Origin: Planctomycetaceae bacterium
GTDB taxonomy: Bacteria; Planctomycetota; Planctomycetia; Pirellulales; Thermoguttaceae
DNA: 6,761 bases
Assembly (NCBI GenBank): GCA_031274045.1
Contig: JAISQS010000057.1
Location: 1 to 6,761, forward strand
Direction: 5' to 3'
The notes below the pieces were generated by a model. It had not been told where the DNA came from and did no database searches. It saw nothing but the letters and a program-made list of their open reading frames with translations. Positions within the stretch are counted from its first letter, which is position 1. The number at the start of each line of letters is the position of its first letter. Below are positions 6,646 to 6,761 of the stretch, piece after piece. The position numbers and the translations under genes were made by a program.

Positions 6646-6699
6646 CTCTTTTACACTTTTTTGTTGGTACACTAACATAAAATAATAAAAGAGTTTTTT
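6646..6699 (+). terminator. Possible intrinsic terminator after the pseudopilin
   Basis: CTCTTTTA (6646-6653) pairs with TAAAAGAG (6686-6693), followed directly by six T (6694-6699). The stem is only 8 pairs and AT-rich, and the loop is 32 bases, with a possible small inner hairpin at 6663-6676. It begins three bases after the stop codon. From 6700 to the window end I see no gene. Confidence 0.42.
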
Positions 6700-6761
6700 G
6701 CAAAACTGAACCGTAACAGGTAACCAAGTTCCCCTCCCTTAATAACACACGAAGCCCCTCC

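Overview
The window holds three plus-strand protein genes and one long gene-free repeat block. In order: a large single-chain restriction-modification enzyme cut off at the left edge (1-3449), a family-4-type (GT-B fold) glycosyltransferase (3582-4931), a 953-base intergenic region filled by a tandem array of a palindrome-rich unit of about 238 bases (5001-5832), and a type II secretion/type IV pilus-like pseudopilin (5885-6643) followed by a possible terminator.

Organism: probably a bacterium of the Planctomycetota, of moderate to low GC. This is inferred from two protein styles. The glycosyltransferase carries the FFGGPER, SHGWT and CVSQGQ arrangement I associate with planctomycetal glycosyltransferases. 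The pseudopilin has a C-terminal W-x(6)-YPDGT block followed by a short 'RLRG..G' tail, a pattern I associate with planctomycetal FimT/GspH-like proteins. No rRNA or other firm marker is present, so the assignment stays an inference.

Functional picture: the restriction enzyme combines an HsdR-like PD-(D/E)XK nuclease, an N6-adenine methylase and two target-recognition domains in one chain, the layout of AloI-like type IIB/IIG enzymes. It needs no partner gene in the window. The glycosyltransferase probably builds a cell-surface polysaccharide or lipid-linked glycan. The pseudopilin belongs to an envelope secretion or pilus machine. The three genes point the same way but do not look like one pathway, and the repeat array with its terminator-like hairpins probably separates the pseudopilin from the genes before it.

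Most unusual: the young tandem array of a three-hairpin unit; a run of nine A exactly at the methylase/specificity junction, where a one-base slip in either direction meets a stop at once; low-complexity Asn-rich and Ser/Asn/Asp-rich inserts inside the glycosyltransferase; and abrupt switches between G+T-rich and A+C-rich coding strand inside single genes.
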